DNA of 64,000 nucleotides from Dechloromonas sp. (lineage in GTDB: Bacteria; Pseudomonadota; Gammaproteobacteria; Burkholderiales; Rhodocyclaceae). Location: positions 62,001 to 126,000 of the forward strand of contig JAQUAX010000011.1 of the NCBI GenBank assembly GCA_028687035.1, in the 5' to 3' direction. Positions 1-9,232 of this stretch are shown here, piece by piece. The translations under genes and the position numbers were made by a program. The notes under the pieces are model-generated. The model worked only from the letters and a program-made list of their open reading frames with translations. It searched no databases and was not told the DNA's origin. Position 1 is the stretch's first letter; the number at the start of each line of letters is the position of its first letter.

Positions 1-50
1 ATGATTTCCGGCCGGGTACCGACCACGGTCATGACTTTGAGTTTTTTCAT
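1..50 (-). CDS. wecB: UDP-GlcNAc 2-epimerase (WecB/CapG/FnlC family), N-terminus only
   Basis: Only the first 16 codons are inside the window. Translated on the minus strand they read MKKLKVMTVVGTRPEI, the characteristic start of non-hydrolysing UDP-N-acetylglucosamine 2-epimerases. The gene follows capE and capF in the same direction with a gap of about 25 bases. In the known CapE-CapF-CapG (FnlA-FnlB-FnlC) route the third enzyme is a 2-epimerase that yields UDP-L-FucNAc, so that role is inferred from position. A WecB acting on UDP-GlcNAc or on the Wbp product (WbpI-like) cannot be excluded from 16 residues. No clear Shine-Dalgarno site is visible. Confidence 0.75.
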   Translation of the reverse strand, partial: MKKLKVMTVVGTRPEI

Positions 51-75
51 GTTGGCAAAAATCTGGGTATGGGGT

Positions 76-1203
76 TCAGAGCGGCGCCGCAAAGGTATCC
101 GGGCGTTCGCGGTCGAAGATTTCGTTAGCCCACAGCATGACGACCATTTCGTCGTCGCCGACGTTGGTGATGTCGTGCGTCCAGCCGGGCACGGTCTCGA
201 CGATCTCGGCCTTGTCGCCGGCGGTGAACAGCTCGTAGCTTTCGCCCGTCTGCATGTGGCGGAACTTGAAGCGGGCCCGCCCCTTGATGACCAGGAACTT
301 CTCGGTCTTCGTATGGTGGTAGTGCCCGCCGCGGGTGATCCCCGGATGCGCGGTAAAGAACGAGAACTGGCCGCAATCCGGCGTCTTCAGCATCTCGACG
401 AACACGCCGCGGGCATCGCCGTGCTGCGGCACTGCGTAGGCGAAGGATTCCTTCGGCAGGTAGCTGACGTAAGTCGAATAGAGTGCCCGGACCAGCCCGC
501 TGCCGACGCGCTCGGTCAGCAGGCTATTGCGGCTTTCCCGGAAGGCGCGGATCAGGCCGGCCAGTTCGCCGACGGTGGTCGAATACTGCGGCGACACCGT
601 CGCAAACCCCTCGGCCGACAACTGCGGATCGGCGCCGTCCATCAGCTGGATGAAACGCGACACCACGTCGTCGATATAGACCAGCGTGACCGGTGCCGAC
701 GGATCGTTGACCTGGATCGGCAAATCGCGGGCGATGTTGTGGCAGAAGGTGGCAACCGCCGAGTTGTAGTTCGGCCGGCACCACTTGCCGAACACGTTGG
801 GCAGGCGGAACAGATAGACCGGGAAACCGTGCTCAGCCCCGGCCGCGCGCAGCGCCTGTTCGGCCGACAGCTTGCTCTGGCCGTACGGATTGTCGCGCTC
901 AGCCTGAATCGACGACGTATAGACCACGGGAATAGCCTTGCCGCCCTGGCGCACGGCGCGGCCGACCGCGGCGCACAGCGCACTCGTCAGGTCGGCATTG
1001 CCGGTCACGAATTCCTGCGGATCCTGCGGACGATTCACCCCGGCCAGGTGGAACACGAAATCGACGCCGGCCAGCTTGGCCGGCAGATCGTCCACGCTGT
1101 CCGAACGCTCGAAACAGACAACCTCGACATCACGCCGCTCGGCCAGGAACAACTGCAGGTTCTTGCCGACGAAGCCGGCCGCCCCGGTGATCAGCACCTT
1201 CAT
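76..1203 (-). CDS. capF: CapF/WbjC/FnlB: bifunctional UDP-sugar epimerase-reductase with C-terminal cupin
   Basis: A protein of 375 residues. The N-terminal two thirds is an extended SDR fold with the nucleotide loop GAAGFVG at residues 7-13 and a YGQSK active-site motif. The last ~120 residues form a cupin with clustered histidines (GGHYHHTKTEKFLVI). This SDR-plus-cupin pairing is diagnostic of CapF. In the family the cupin epimerises the CapE product at C3 and the SDR domain reduces C4 with NADPH, giving UDP-6-deoxy-L-talose-NAc. It starts 4 bases after the capE stop, with GAGGAG placed 8 bases before its ATG, so it is co-translated with capE. It acts in the cytoplasm, upstream of the two glycosyltransferases. 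Confidence 0.93.
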   Translation of the reverse strand: MKVLITGAAGFVGKNLQLFLAERRDVEVVCFERSDSVDDLPAKLAGVDFVFHLAGVNRPQDPQEFVTGNADLTSALCAAVGRAVRQGGKAIPVVYTSSIQAERDNPYGQSKLSAEQALRAAGAEHGFPVYLFRLPNVFGKWCRPNYNSAVATFCHNIARDLPIQVNDPSAPVTLVYIDDVVSRFIQLMDGADPQLSAEGFATVSPQYSTTVGELAGLIRAFRESRNSLLTERVGSGLVRALYSTYVSYLPKESFAYAVPQHGDARGVFVEMLKTPDCGQFSFFTAHPGITRGGHYHHTKTEKFLVIKGRARFKFRHMQTGESYELFTAGDKAEIVETVPGWTHDITNVGDDEMVVMLWANEIFDRERPDTFAAPL

Positions 1204-1207
1204 CGGT

Positions 1208-2260
1208 TCACTCCTCGGCGACGGCGTATTCGCCGCGCGCGATCTTCTGCATGAAATCCAGCTTCAGCAGCAGTTGCTTCATGCCCTCGACGTCGAGCCG
1301 GGTCGTGTTGTGCGAGTTGTAGTCTTCGCCGTGCGCCGTCTGGGTCAGGCGTTGCTCGCCCTGCTCCACATACTTCGCATAGTTCAGGTCGCGGCCGTCG
1401 GGCGGCACACGGAAATAGTCGCCCATGTCCTCGGCGCAGGCCATTTCCTCGCGGCCCAGCAGCGCCTCGTAAAGCTTTTCGCCGTGCCGGGTGCCCATCA
1501 CGTTCACCGGATGATCCGGCTTGCCCATCAGCTCTAGAATGGCCCGGGCCAGCACCTCGACCGTCGCCGCCGGCGCCTTCTGCACGAAGATGTCGCCGTT
1601 GTTGCCGTGCTCGAAGGCATACAGCACCAGATCCACCGCGTCGGCCAGCGTCATCATGAAGCGGGTCATCGTCGGATCGGTGATCGTGATCGGCTGGCCG
1701 TTGCGCACCTGGTCGACGAACAGCGGGATCACCGAACCGCGGGAAGCCATCACGTTGCCGTAGCGGGTACCGCAAATCACCGTCCCCGTGCCTTCCAGGT
1801 TGCGGCTGGACGCGACCATGACCTTTTCCATCATCGCTTTGGAAATGCCCATCGCGTTGATCGGATAAACCGCCTTGTCGGTACTCAGGCAGACGACCCG
1901 CTTGACGCCTGCATCAACGGCAGCCGTCAGAACATTCTCGGTACCCAGCACATTGGTGCGCACCGCCTGCATCGGGTGGAATTCACAGGACGGGACCTGC
2001 TTCAGCGCAGCGGCGTGGAAAACGTAATCGACACCGCGCATCGCCTGCGCGACGCTGTGTTGATCGCGAACGTCACCGATGTAGAACTTCAGCTTGGCGT
2101 TGTTGTAACGCTTGCGCATATCGTCCTGTTTTTCTTCGTCGCGACTGAAGATGCGGATTTCAGTAAAACCGGTATCAAGAAAGCGCTTTAAGACAGCATT
2201 ACCGAAAGAGCCCGTCCCACCGGTAATTAGCAATACTTTATCCTGAAACAATCCAACCAT
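1208..2260 (-). CDS. capE: CapE/WbjB/FnlA: UDP-GlcNAc 4,6-dehydratase / 5-epimerase
   Basis: A 350-residue single-domain SDR of the CapD/FlaA1 polysaccharide-biosynthesis group. The Rossmann motif GGTGSFG lies at residues 14-20. STDKAVYPINAMGISK carries the active site, where the usual Tyr of YxxxK is Met (MGISK), a known trait of CapE-type enzymes. At 350 residues it is the short soluble class, not the membrane-anchored CapD/WbpM class. Its established role is the first committed step from UDP-GlcNAc toward UDP-L-FucNAc. A GGGGA Shine-Dalgarno site stands 7 bases upstream. GC content returns to the high genomic level here, in contrast to the AT-rich genes just upstream in the operon. Confidence 0.93.
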   Translation of the reverse strand: MVGLFQDKVLLITGGTGSFGNAVLKRFLDTGFTEIRIFSRDEEKQDDMRKRYNNAKLKFYIGDVRDQHSVAQAMRGVDYVFHAAALKQVPSCEFHPMQAVRTNVLGTENVLTAAVDAGVKRVVCLSTDKAVYPINAMGISKAMMEKVMVASSRNLEGTGTVICGTRYGNVMASRGSVIPLFVDQVRNGQPITITDPTMTRFMMTLADAVDLVLYAFEHGNNGDIFVQKAPAATVEVLARAILELMGKPDHPVNVMGTRHGEKLYEALLGREEMACAEDMGDYFRVPPDGRDLNYAKYVEQGEQRLTQTAHGEDYNSHNTTRLDVEGMKQLLLKLDFMQKIARGEYAVAEE

Positions 2261-2262
2261 TA

Positions 2263-3399
2263 CTATTTCCCCAAGACGTTACAGAACATAGCGATGTTAG
2301 CTTCAATAGCATCGGTCTGCGAAAACTTTTTACTTGCCCAACTCAATACACGGTCCCTAAACCTGAGGTATTCAGCTTCCGTCATGTTTGCAGCCTGCTC
2401 AATTGCCTGAACGAAAAGATCAGGCTTATCGAGAGGAATATCCCAACCGATACCATTCTCCTGAAGATTTCGCCAAGGAGTTGTGTCCGATACTACGATT
2501 GGCAAGCCAGCACAAAGTGCTTCTGCAATTACATGCCCATAGTTCTCACCTTTGGTTGGCATAAAAAAAATATCATATTGTGAAATGGTTTTAACAACCT
2601 CTGCCGGATCTAAATTTCCACAATATTTCACTTCAACATTCTCTGGCAACGACGCTATAATAACCTCACACATTCGCCAATAGTCAGCATCCTCTATTGG
2701 ACCAAATATATGATAAGAAACATTAGCCTTAACATCCTTAAGCAACTCTAGTGCGTACGAAATATTTTTTTTTGGTGAAATTCGAGATACAAACACAAGT
2801 CGAAGGCAACCAGATGATTTCATTGGAACATTCAATGGTGCCTCGAAAAGCGCAATATCCTCTGCGACAAAAATATCAACCCCCTCCCCCAAAACCCTTT
2901 TAATATCGTCAGCTTCAAATTTTGTAGAAGCCTGAAACAAAATACCTTTGCATAGACCCAGCATCCTAAAAAAAAATATAAATATTTTTTTCTTAATCGC
3001 TTTAATTTCCATCGCCCCAAGAGAAAACTCCCCTCTAGGCCCAAGGACAACTTTCTTCCGTCCCAACTTAGCAGCAAGAAGAGGAAAAAAAGAAAAAAAA
3101 GGCGACAAAAAACTATTTAGATAAACAACATCATATTTTTTATTGAAAACCTCCCACAAAACACGCAAATAAGCGAAAACAGTGGGACTGCAGTAGTAAA
3201 TAGAAGTAGGACCATCTGAGCACCAGCAATCCGGAACCACATTACTATAAGGCTTTGAATCGCCCAAATCCCGATCACCGGTAATAATACTGTAATTAAT
3301 CCTACCAGAGGTAGTAGAAACCAAATTCGCAACCGTTTTAATAGGCCCACCGCCCTTAAAGCCCGGAAGATAAAATCCAGTAAAAATTAGCACATTCAC
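2263..3399 (-). CDS. Glycosyltransferase family 4 (GT-B)
   Basis: About 378 residues. The N-terminus, MNVLIFTGFYLPGFKGGGP, is the usual GT4 donor-loop pattern (FxPGxKGGGP). A C-terminal Rossmann half contains VFVSRISPKKN, and the EX7E nucleotide-sugar signature appears as ENYGHVIAE near residue 300. A GTG at 3399 is preferred as the start because AGGGGG lies 5 bases before it; a GTG at 3405 overlaps that site. The coding region is visibly AT-rich with poly-A/T runs, unlike the flanking biosynthetic genes. It probably adds one sugar of the repeat unit on undecaprenyl-PP. Donor and acceptor cannot be told from sequence. Confidence 0.85.
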   Translation of the reverse strand: MNVLIFTGFYLPGFKGGGPIKTVANLVSTTSGRINYSIITGDRDLGDSKPYSNVVPDCWCSDGPTSIYYCSPTVFAYLRVLWEVFNKKYDVVYLNSFLSPFFSFFPLLAAKLGRKKVVLGPRGEFSLGAMEIKAIKKKIFIFFFRMLGLCKGILFQASTKFEADDIKRVLGEGVDIFVAEDIALFEAPLNVPMKSSGCLRLVFVSRISPKKNISYALELLKDVKANVSYHIFGPIEDADYWRMCEVIIASLPENVEVKYCGNLDPAEVVKTISQYDIFFMPTKGENYGHVIAEALCAGLPIVVSDTTPWRNLQENGIGWDIPLDKPDLFVQAIEQAANMTEAEYLRFRDRVLSWASKKFSQTDAIEANIAMFCNVLGK

Positions 3400-3518
3400 A
3401 CTCACCCCCTAAAACAACTTCAAAACCCAAAGTACATACCACCAAGCCAAGCCTAATCACAAGCCTAGTGACATATCAATAGCCAAATAAATCCATTGTG
3501 GGAAATGTCAAAACCGAC

Positions 3519-4691
3519 CTAACGATAAAGCCGAGCAGCTAGGCATTTATAATCCAATAACGAGCGCGCTAACGAAATCGACCGACGAGACATCTCATCT
3601 ATCATGCTTGCCGAGCCAAACAACCCAATAACCTTAGCCAATTCACTTTCCGAGCGAACAAAATAACCGTTATTTATCAAATAAGGAAAATGGCTCTTGA
3701 ATGGATATATAACGACCGGCAAACCACAGCAAATTGCAACTTGTAAAGTAGCCGATTGAGAACCTGGCTGGAGGTAGCAATCACTCGCACACAAAATATC
3801 CACCAAATCCTCACCTGATTTCCATCCGACAAAAACCAACCGAGGATCATTATTTATCAAATGGAACGCCTCTTGCTGAATTTCATTATCAAACACACCA
3901 ACAATCATCAAACGAAATAATGGATCCGATACTTTAGAAAATGCTCTAAGAACCTCAAGCGTTCGCTTCGCGCCATTAAATTTTCCAGAATGGACAAATA
4001 TAGTATGTCTCTCATCAAAACCATAATGATCTCGAATTTTTTTCCGTATTTCAGCCTTCTCCGCGTATTCTTTAACAAAACCACCAAGGGGGAAAAACTC
4101 CATCCCATCATCATCGATATTATACATATCACGAGCAAAATCCCTAGCCTCGTATGATATATAAAAAACTTTATCTACCAGAGGAGCCACGAACCGCCAA
4201 ATAAGACGATTAAAAAACTTATACTGAAGAACCCTTGAGGCAATCCCTCTGCCAGAATTGTTGTAATCCATATGGGTATCAAAATATAATTTTGTTTCCG
4301 GATATCTTCTCTTAAACTTCGCTACCGCGAACATCGCAACGCCAAAAATCCCATGATACAAAATCACATCAGGCCGAAATTCTTCAATAACCAAAAAAAG
4401 CCGAGGCGTAATGCACAATCTATCTCGAAGAAAATTGGGCAACGTTTTCCCCGCAAAATCTAGACGAACCAGTCGAACCCCATCTTCCAATATTTTTTCT
4501 TCAGGAAGAACGCTTACAAGGCGACCCTCGCGGTAGGCTTTGCAGTCAGAAACAATTAACACATCATGGCCGTCTTTACGATTCTGAGCCGGCAAAATAT
4601 TATCCTGATATGTCATCCCCTCTGTGTAATGAGAAGCGAGACATATATGCATCACCCTTAATTTATTATTCTCTTCTTCGAAATTTTTCAT
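3519..4691 (-). CDS. Glycosyltransferase family 4
   Basis: About 390 residues. HICLASHYTEGMTYQ near the N-terminus is a typical first strand and loop of GT4 enzymes of O-antigen clusters. A second Rossmann domain starts at IFVHSGKFNGAKRTLEVL, and SQSATLQVAICCGLPVV replaces the usual EX7E region, so the catalytic signature is degenerate. Three in-frame ATGs (4721, 4691, 4652) are possible. 4691 keeps a complete first beta strand (KLRVMHICL), whereas 4652 has AAGGG close to it. AT-rich like its neighbours. The gaps on both sides (about 120 and 165 bases) are AT-rich, with no gene seen. The substrate is unknown. Confidence 0.8.
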   Translation of the reverse strand: MKNFEEENNKLRVMHICLASHYTEGMTYQDNILPAQNRKDGHDVLIVSDCKAYREGRLVSVLPEEKILEDGVRLVRLDFAGKTLPNFLRDRLCITPRLFLVIEEFRPDVILYHGIFGVAMFAVAKFKRRYPETKLYFDTHMDYNNSGRGIASRVLQYKFFNRLIWRFVAPLVDKVFYISYEARDFARDMYNIDDDGMEFFPLGGFVKEYAEKAEIRKKIRDHYGFDERHTIFVHSGKFNGAKRTLEVLRAFSKVSDPLFRLMIVGVFDNEIQQEAFHLINNDPRLVFVGWKSGEDLVDILCASDCYLQPGSQSATLQVAICCGLPVVIYPFKSHFPYLINNGYFVRSESELAKVIGLFGSASMIDEMSRRSISLARSLLDYKCLAARLYR

Positions 4692-4855
4692 ACAAACCCA
4701 AAACCAGTTAGCGCAAACCATCTACCATCAAACAGGTATTTTAATATCATCAACTCATATCAAGTAGAAAATAATAAAAATTAATTAATTCAAACCCAGA
4801 AAGATTGAAATTATATTTCACCAAACAAAATTAACAAAATAATTCACCACAAAAC

Positions 4856-6070
4856 CTATTGAACATTTTTTTTACCGCAATTGAAATGCTCATTAAATAC
4901 AGCCATAACAATCGCCAAAAAAGCCCAAAAAACAGTAACGCCGTAGATTGCCCCCGAGAATTGAGCCCCCACCAGATACTGTAAATAAATCAAAACAACC
5001 CAACCAGAATATAATTTTTTAGAAATAACAAGCCACGAGGCAATAACAGAATAAATAATAACAAAAATAAACGCCAATCCACCAATCAACCCGGTGGACA
5101 TAAAAGCCTCAACAATGACGTTATGAGGATAAGTGCGTAAATCTTTATCTTCTAAAGAAGACCCAAAAAACGGATTATCAATAAACTGATTCAATCCGCT
5201 ATAGAATGCAGTAGCTCTTGAACTAACATTAACATCATCGCCACTAGCCCCTTGCACAACACGGCTAATGATAGAAAAGCCAGCATTTTCACCCAAATAT
5301 AAAGCTGCAAAATAGAAAAAAACAGAGAACCCAATTAAAACAGGGGTGTATCTCAATATCTTTCTAAAATCCAAACTAAAATAATAAAAAAACAATACAA
5401 AAACAAAAGAAACCAAAGGCCCTCTAGATGAACTAGCGAGCAAAAGGTAAATCCCAAGAGAAAGACAAATTACATAAAAAATGAGAACCCGAATCGAAAT
5501 TCGACTTGAATTCACTAGCTGCCAACCAGATATTATGCCAATCGACCCCCCCAAATAACCAACCAATATGGCATTTAAAGATTTTAACCCAAGGCGACCA
5601 GTTTCAAACTCATCACCAGAAGAACTAACCGAAACGGTTCCCCCAAAAAACGCAACAATAACTCCAGCCGCAACCAATAATATCAAGCTCCATTTTCGAG
5701 CCATTTCAATCGATGCATCTGACCTTAATGTAAAAAGCGATATAGCCGGAAAAAAACTGCAGCCAATTGCCCAAACCCAGTACTCCAATGGGTCTTTGGA
5801 CAAAAAATAAGGAGCTGCACTAACATCAACAAATATCCTTGCTATGTAAAATAACCAAAAAACAAAAAAAAACCAAAAAATCACCCAGAGATTAAACACT
5901 CTGCGCCAAAACAAAAAAAGCGCCATCAGCGCTAAAAAAAATATAACAACCCTAAGTGAAAGAGAAAAAACTGCATTCTCGACGTTAAAAACCGTAGTAA
6001 AAGCAGCAACAAGCGGATATCCCGCCAAGGAAAGCGCAATCAATGCTGAATAAATAAACCTTGTGTTCAT
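4856..6070 (-). CDS. wzy: O-antigen/capsule polymerase, Wzy/O-antigen ligase family
   Basis: About 404 residues and almost entirely hydrophobic, with some ten predicted membrane spans. A periplasmic stretch near the middle-to-end (ASGDDVNVSSRATAFYSGL) precedes a TYPHNVIVEAFMSTGLIG segment. That PHN-x-hydrophobic pattern is characteristic of the Wzy_C/O-antigen ligase fold. It lies between wzx and the glycosyltransferases in an O-antigen-type operon, so polymerase is more likely than WaaL ligase, but the two cannot be separated by sequence alone. The longer open frame begins with a TTG at 6103; 6070 is the first ATG. Strongly AT-rich, as serotype-specific wzy genes usually are. Confidence 0.8.
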   Translation of the reverse strand: MNTRFIYSALIALSLAGYPLVAAFTTVFNVENAVFSLSLRVVIFFLALMALFLFWRRVFNLWVIFWFFFVFWLFYIARIFVDVSAAPYFLSKDPLEYWVWAIGCSFFPAISLFTLRSDASIEMARKWSLILLVAAGVIVAFFGGTVSVSSSGDEFETGRLGLKSLNAILVGYLGGSIGIISGWQLVNSSRISIRVLIFYVICLSLGIYLLLASSSRGPLVSFVFVLFFYYFSLDFRKILRYTPVLIGFSVFFYFAALYLGENAGFSIISRVVQGASGDDVNVSSRATAFYSGLNQFIDNPFFGSSLEDKDLRTYPHNVIVEAFMSTGLIGGLAFIFVIIYSVIASWLVISKKLYSGWVVLIYLQYLVGAQFSGAIYGVTVFWAFLAIVMAVFNEHFNCGKKNVQ

Positions 6071-6167
6071 CACTTGGAATCTAAGATATACATAGAAAAA
6101 CAATTAACCAACCCCGGCTGGCTTAAAATAATCAATTTTTGATACCAAATTAAAATACCAAATACAC

Positions 6168-7526
6168 TCAATAGAAAATAAAATACTTTATAAAAATCCC
6201 AGCAAAAGCCCAAATAGCAACACCACTCAAATGCTTCAACAACTCCCGAACCAACTGAAAAAGCCGTATAGAAGTCACATGCATTACAACAAAAAAATAC
6301 AATGCATAGAAAAAAAATCCTGAAATAGCATACGCTTCAGTGATGAAAACGGGCGCAGATACAGCAAAAACGATTACCGAGCCAACTCGTAACAAAAGAC
6401 CTATTACCTGCAGAAAAACGGCAGTTTTCTGCCGTTCCGTTATGTGCAAAACCATGGAAACAGGACTTGAGAGAAAGTGCATAATAAACCATGGAGTCAT
6501 CCAACTAACTATATTCCCCGCACGTTCCCACTCGCTACCGAAAATTAACGGAAAAACACTTGGAGCTATTATCCCGGCGAAGATCAGCGGACCAATACCA
6601 GTTCTAAACAACCCCCCAATCACTTGAAGCGTAAATTCACCTAGTCGCCCTTGCCGTTTTTCTTCAGGTGCTCGAGAGAGATAAACTTGCGATATCGCCC
6701 CCCCAATCAAAGACATTGGCGCAGCCATAACTTTAGTCGCCAACATTAAGAATCCTGCATCTGGCCCAACAGCGAGTGATGCAATCATTAAAATTGGTAT
6801 TTGAAAATTTCCGCTATTTGCAAGCGCCTCAAGCGTCGAATATTTTGGATAACGGCTATATTTCAGAAAAGTTTCTTGAAGGCTCGAAAATCGCATAGAA
6901 AATTTATTTCTTTGATATGCACTCAGACCCAACCCGATTATACCTGCGCTACTGTTCATTAATTGGCCTAACACAAGACCCAGCGCCCCAATCCCAAAGA
7001 ATCCAAATCCGATTTGGGCGGTGGCAGCACTTATTGATTGGCTAAAACGGCTCTTCGTAATTAGTGAAAATTTTTTTTTCCTGATAGCCCAAAACTGCAG
7101 GGCAGAAAATAATCCAGAAAACCATATCCCAAACGGAATAAACCAAAGATATGGCTCAAAACCTGGCACGTCTAACAAAGAAATTATTTTTTCAGAAAAA
7201 AAGCGAATCGCTAAAAATGAAATAATGAAAAACCCAGTTGCGCAAACCAGTGCCAAAATAAGCAGCCCCGATGCTTCTCGATCGTCTTCTGGAATTGGAA
7301 TTGCAATTTCGAATCTCAAACAAGCAACACTTGAGAATAGACCAAGAATTGATACATAAACCGCCAAGATTGAAAAATCATTAGGTTCATATATTCGAGT
7401 TAAAACAGGCAGTATTATTATCATAATCGCCTGAGAAAAAACTGCCCCCCCAACCAAGATACTGACGCTTCTAACAAACCCGTCCTCTCTGATTTTTATA
7501 AGCCTTTCCCGTAGCTGCCTAATCAT
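6168..7526 (-). CDS. wzx: Wzx-like polysaccharide flippase (MOP superfamily)
   Basis: About 452 residues with around twelve hydrophobic segments spread evenly along the chain and short basic loops. The N-terminal LVGGAVFSQAIMIIILPVLTRIYEP is typical of Wzx/RfbX/PST transporters, which flip lipid-linked repeat units across the inner membrane. The open frame reaches an ATG at 7559 that would overlap wbpE by 26 bases. ATG 7526 falls 8 bases after the wbpE stop and gives the usual Wzx N-terminus, so it is preferred. It works with wzy just downstream and with Wzc/Wza from the divergent operon. AT-rich. Confidence 0.85.
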   Translation of the reverse strand: MIRQLRERLIKIREDGFVRSVSILVGGAVFSQAIMIIILPVLTRIYEPNDFSILAVYVSILGLFSSVACLRFEIAIPIPEDDREASGLLILALVCATGFFIISFLAIRFFSEKIISLLDVPGFEPYLWFIPFGIWFSGLFSALQFWAIRKKKFSLITKSRFSQSISAATAQIGFGFFGIGALGLVLGQLMNSSAGIIGLGLSAYQRNKFSMRFSSLQETFLKYSRYPKYSTLEALANSGNFQIPILMIASLAVGPDAGFLMLATKVMAAPMSLIGGAISQVYLSRAPEEKRQGRLGEFTLQVIGGLFRTGIGPLIFAGIIAPSVFPLIFGSEWERAGNIVSWMTPWFIMHFLSSPVSMVLHITERQKTAVFLQVIGLLLRVGSVIVFAVSAPVFITEAYAISGFFFYALYFFVVMHVTSIRLFQLVRELLKHLSGVAIWAFAGIFIKYFIFY

Positions 7527-7533
7527 ATTAGAT

Positions 7534-8637
7534 TTATCTTTCTCGCACCGCTTGCTCATAGACCAAAGCTGCTACAACTAAATCTTGATCAGCCTTAGTT
7601 AGGTAGGGATGCATAGGAAGGCTAGTTACGCACCTCGCCACTTCATCTCCTATCGGTAGACTAGCGGTCGTATCCGCAACTGCAGGTTGTTTATTCAAGG
7701 GAATCGGGTAATGCACTGCGGTGGGAATTCCAACTTTACTTAAATAGCTCTGAACTTCATCTCTACTATTTAAACGAATGGTGTATTGTGCCCAAGCACT
7801 TTTGCTATGCGGCTCGATGTACGGCGTTGATTTAATTCCAGCTAGATTTAGCAAGGAGTCATAATTAGAAGCAACCTGCTGTCGTAGTTCGATTTCCTCT
7901 GGAAGAATATCTAATTTCGGCAAAAGGATTGCTGCCTGCAGGGTGTCGAGGCGACTGTTTACTCCCACACGAATGTGGTGATAACGACGATCTTGGCCAT
8001 GACGGGAAATTTGACGGATAATTTTAGCCAGTTCGTCATCGTTGGTGAAAATTGCGCCGCCATCTCCATAGCACCCTAGCGGTTTGCTCGGAAAGAAGCT
8101 AGTGCATGCAATTGTGCTCAGGCTGCAGGATTTTCGTCCCTTGTAGCTCGCGCCAAAACTCTGTGCAGCATCCTCAATAACAGGAATGCCGTGTTTTTCA
8201 GCAATAGCATTGATAGCATCAAAATCTGCGCATTGACCGTAAAGAGAGACGGGGATAATCGCTTTAGTCCGTTCCGTAATCGCTGACTCGATTAGTGTTG
8301 GATCAACATTATAGGTTTGAGGATTTATATCAACATACACTGGCTTTGCACCCAACAATGCCACAGTTTCAGCGGTAGCAATGTAAGTGAACCCCGGGGT
8401 AATGACCTCATCCCCGTGCGTGACGCCAACAGCCATCTGTGCAATCTGAAGCGCATCAGTTCCATTGGCACAGGTGATGCAGTGTTTCACTCCAACAAAT
8501 GCAGCAAGTTTTTCTTCTAGTTCAGCAACTTCTGGGCCGAGAATATATTTTCCATGCTCCAGAACGCGCTGGATGCCTGCATCGATTTTGTCCTTGATAC
8601 GAGCTTGCTGGGCTTTTAGATCGCAAAATTCAATCAT
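7534..8637 (-). CDS. wbpE: WbpE-like UDP-3-oxo-sugar aminotransferase (DegT/DnrJ/EryC1/StrS)
   Basis: A 367-residue PLP-dependent aminotransferase. Family motifs in order: [26 protein letters not shown] (phosphate binding), EDAAQSFGA, and the PLP lysine in [16 protein letters not shown]. The family transfers an amino group from glutamate to the 3-keto group made by WbpB, giving the 3-amino sugar and 2-oxoglutarate. Its start overlaps the wbpD stop by 8 bases, with AGGA just upstream, indicating coupled translation. Gene order wbpA-wbpB-x-wbpD-wbpE supports the assignment over other StrS-family aminotransferases. Confidence 0.9.
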   Translation of the reverse strand: MIEFCDLKAQQARIKDKIDAGIQRVLEHGKYILGPEVAELEEKLAAFVGVKHCITCANGTDALQIAQMAVGVTHGDEVITPGFTYIATAETVALLGAKPVYVDINPQTYNVDPTLIESAITERTKAIIPVSLYGQCADFDAINAIAEKHGIPVIEDAAQSFGASYKGRKSCSLSTIACTSFFPSKPLGCYGDGGAIFTNDDELAKIIRQISRHGQDRRYHHIRVGVNSRLDTLQAAILLPKLDILPEEIELRQQVASNYDSLLNLAGIKSTPYIEPHSKSAWAQYTIRLNSRDEVQSYLSKVGIPTAVHYPIPLNKQPAVADTTASLPIGDEVARCVTSLPMHPYLTKADQDLVVAALVYEQAVRER

Positions 8638-9232
8638 TTATTTTTTCCTGTTTATTCAGGGATGAGCCAACCAAGATATAGAGGCTGCCAGTATGCGGGC
8701 AGGTATATTCACCATCCCCTTTAATGGGCAATGGAATTCTTTCACCATACTCACTCATCCACCCTACATGGCGCGCCGGCACCCCCACCATAAGAGCATA
8801 TGGAAGAACATTTCCTTTGATAACGGCTCCTGCACCGATAAAGGCGAATTCACCAACTGTCACACCACACACGATGGTGCAATTTGCGCCGAGTGTCACT
8901 CCGCGCTTGACGAGGGTGTTCCGGTATTCATTCTTTCGTTCGATCAATGATCGAGGATTATAAACATTAGTAAAAACCATGCTAGGTCCGCAAAATACGC
9001 CCTCTTCCAGCGTAACGTTGTCATACACACTGACATTGTTCTGGATCTTGCACTTGTCGCCAATAACCACCTTGTTGCCGACGAAAACGTTCTGGCCTAG
9101 GGATACCCCCTTGCCGATGCGTGCGCCACCACAAACGTGCGCAAAATGCCATATGCGGGAGCCCTCACCGATTTCCGCGCCTTCGTCGACGATCGCACTG
9201 AAATGTACAAAGTAGTTTTTATCGCTTTTCAT
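8630..9232 (-). CDS. wbpD: WbpD-like UDP-3-amino-sugar N-acetyltransferase (left-handed beta-helix)
   Basis: About 200 residues of imperfect hexapeptide repeats ([LIV]-G-x4) from [18 protein letters not shown] to [27 protein letters not shown], the pattern of trimeric acetyl-CoA-dependent acyltransferases. The closing [16 protein letters not shown] matches WbpD/WlbB. In that pathway it acetylates the 3-amino group. The open frame extends to 9283, but ATG 9232 forms an ATGA overlap with the stop of the upstream FAD oxidoreductase and is taken as the start. It acts between WbpE and any later 2-epimerase. Confidence 0.9.
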   Translation of the reverse strand: MKSDKNYFVHFSAIVDEGAEIGEGSRIWHFAHVCGGARIGKGVSLGQNVFVGNKVVIGDKCKIQNNVSVYDNVTLEEGVFCGPSMVFTNVYNPRSLIERKNEYRNTLVKRGVTLGANCTIVCGVTVGEFAFIGAGAVIKGNVLPYALMVGVPARHVGWMSEYGERIPLPIKGDGEYTCPHTGSLYILVGSSLNKQEKIND

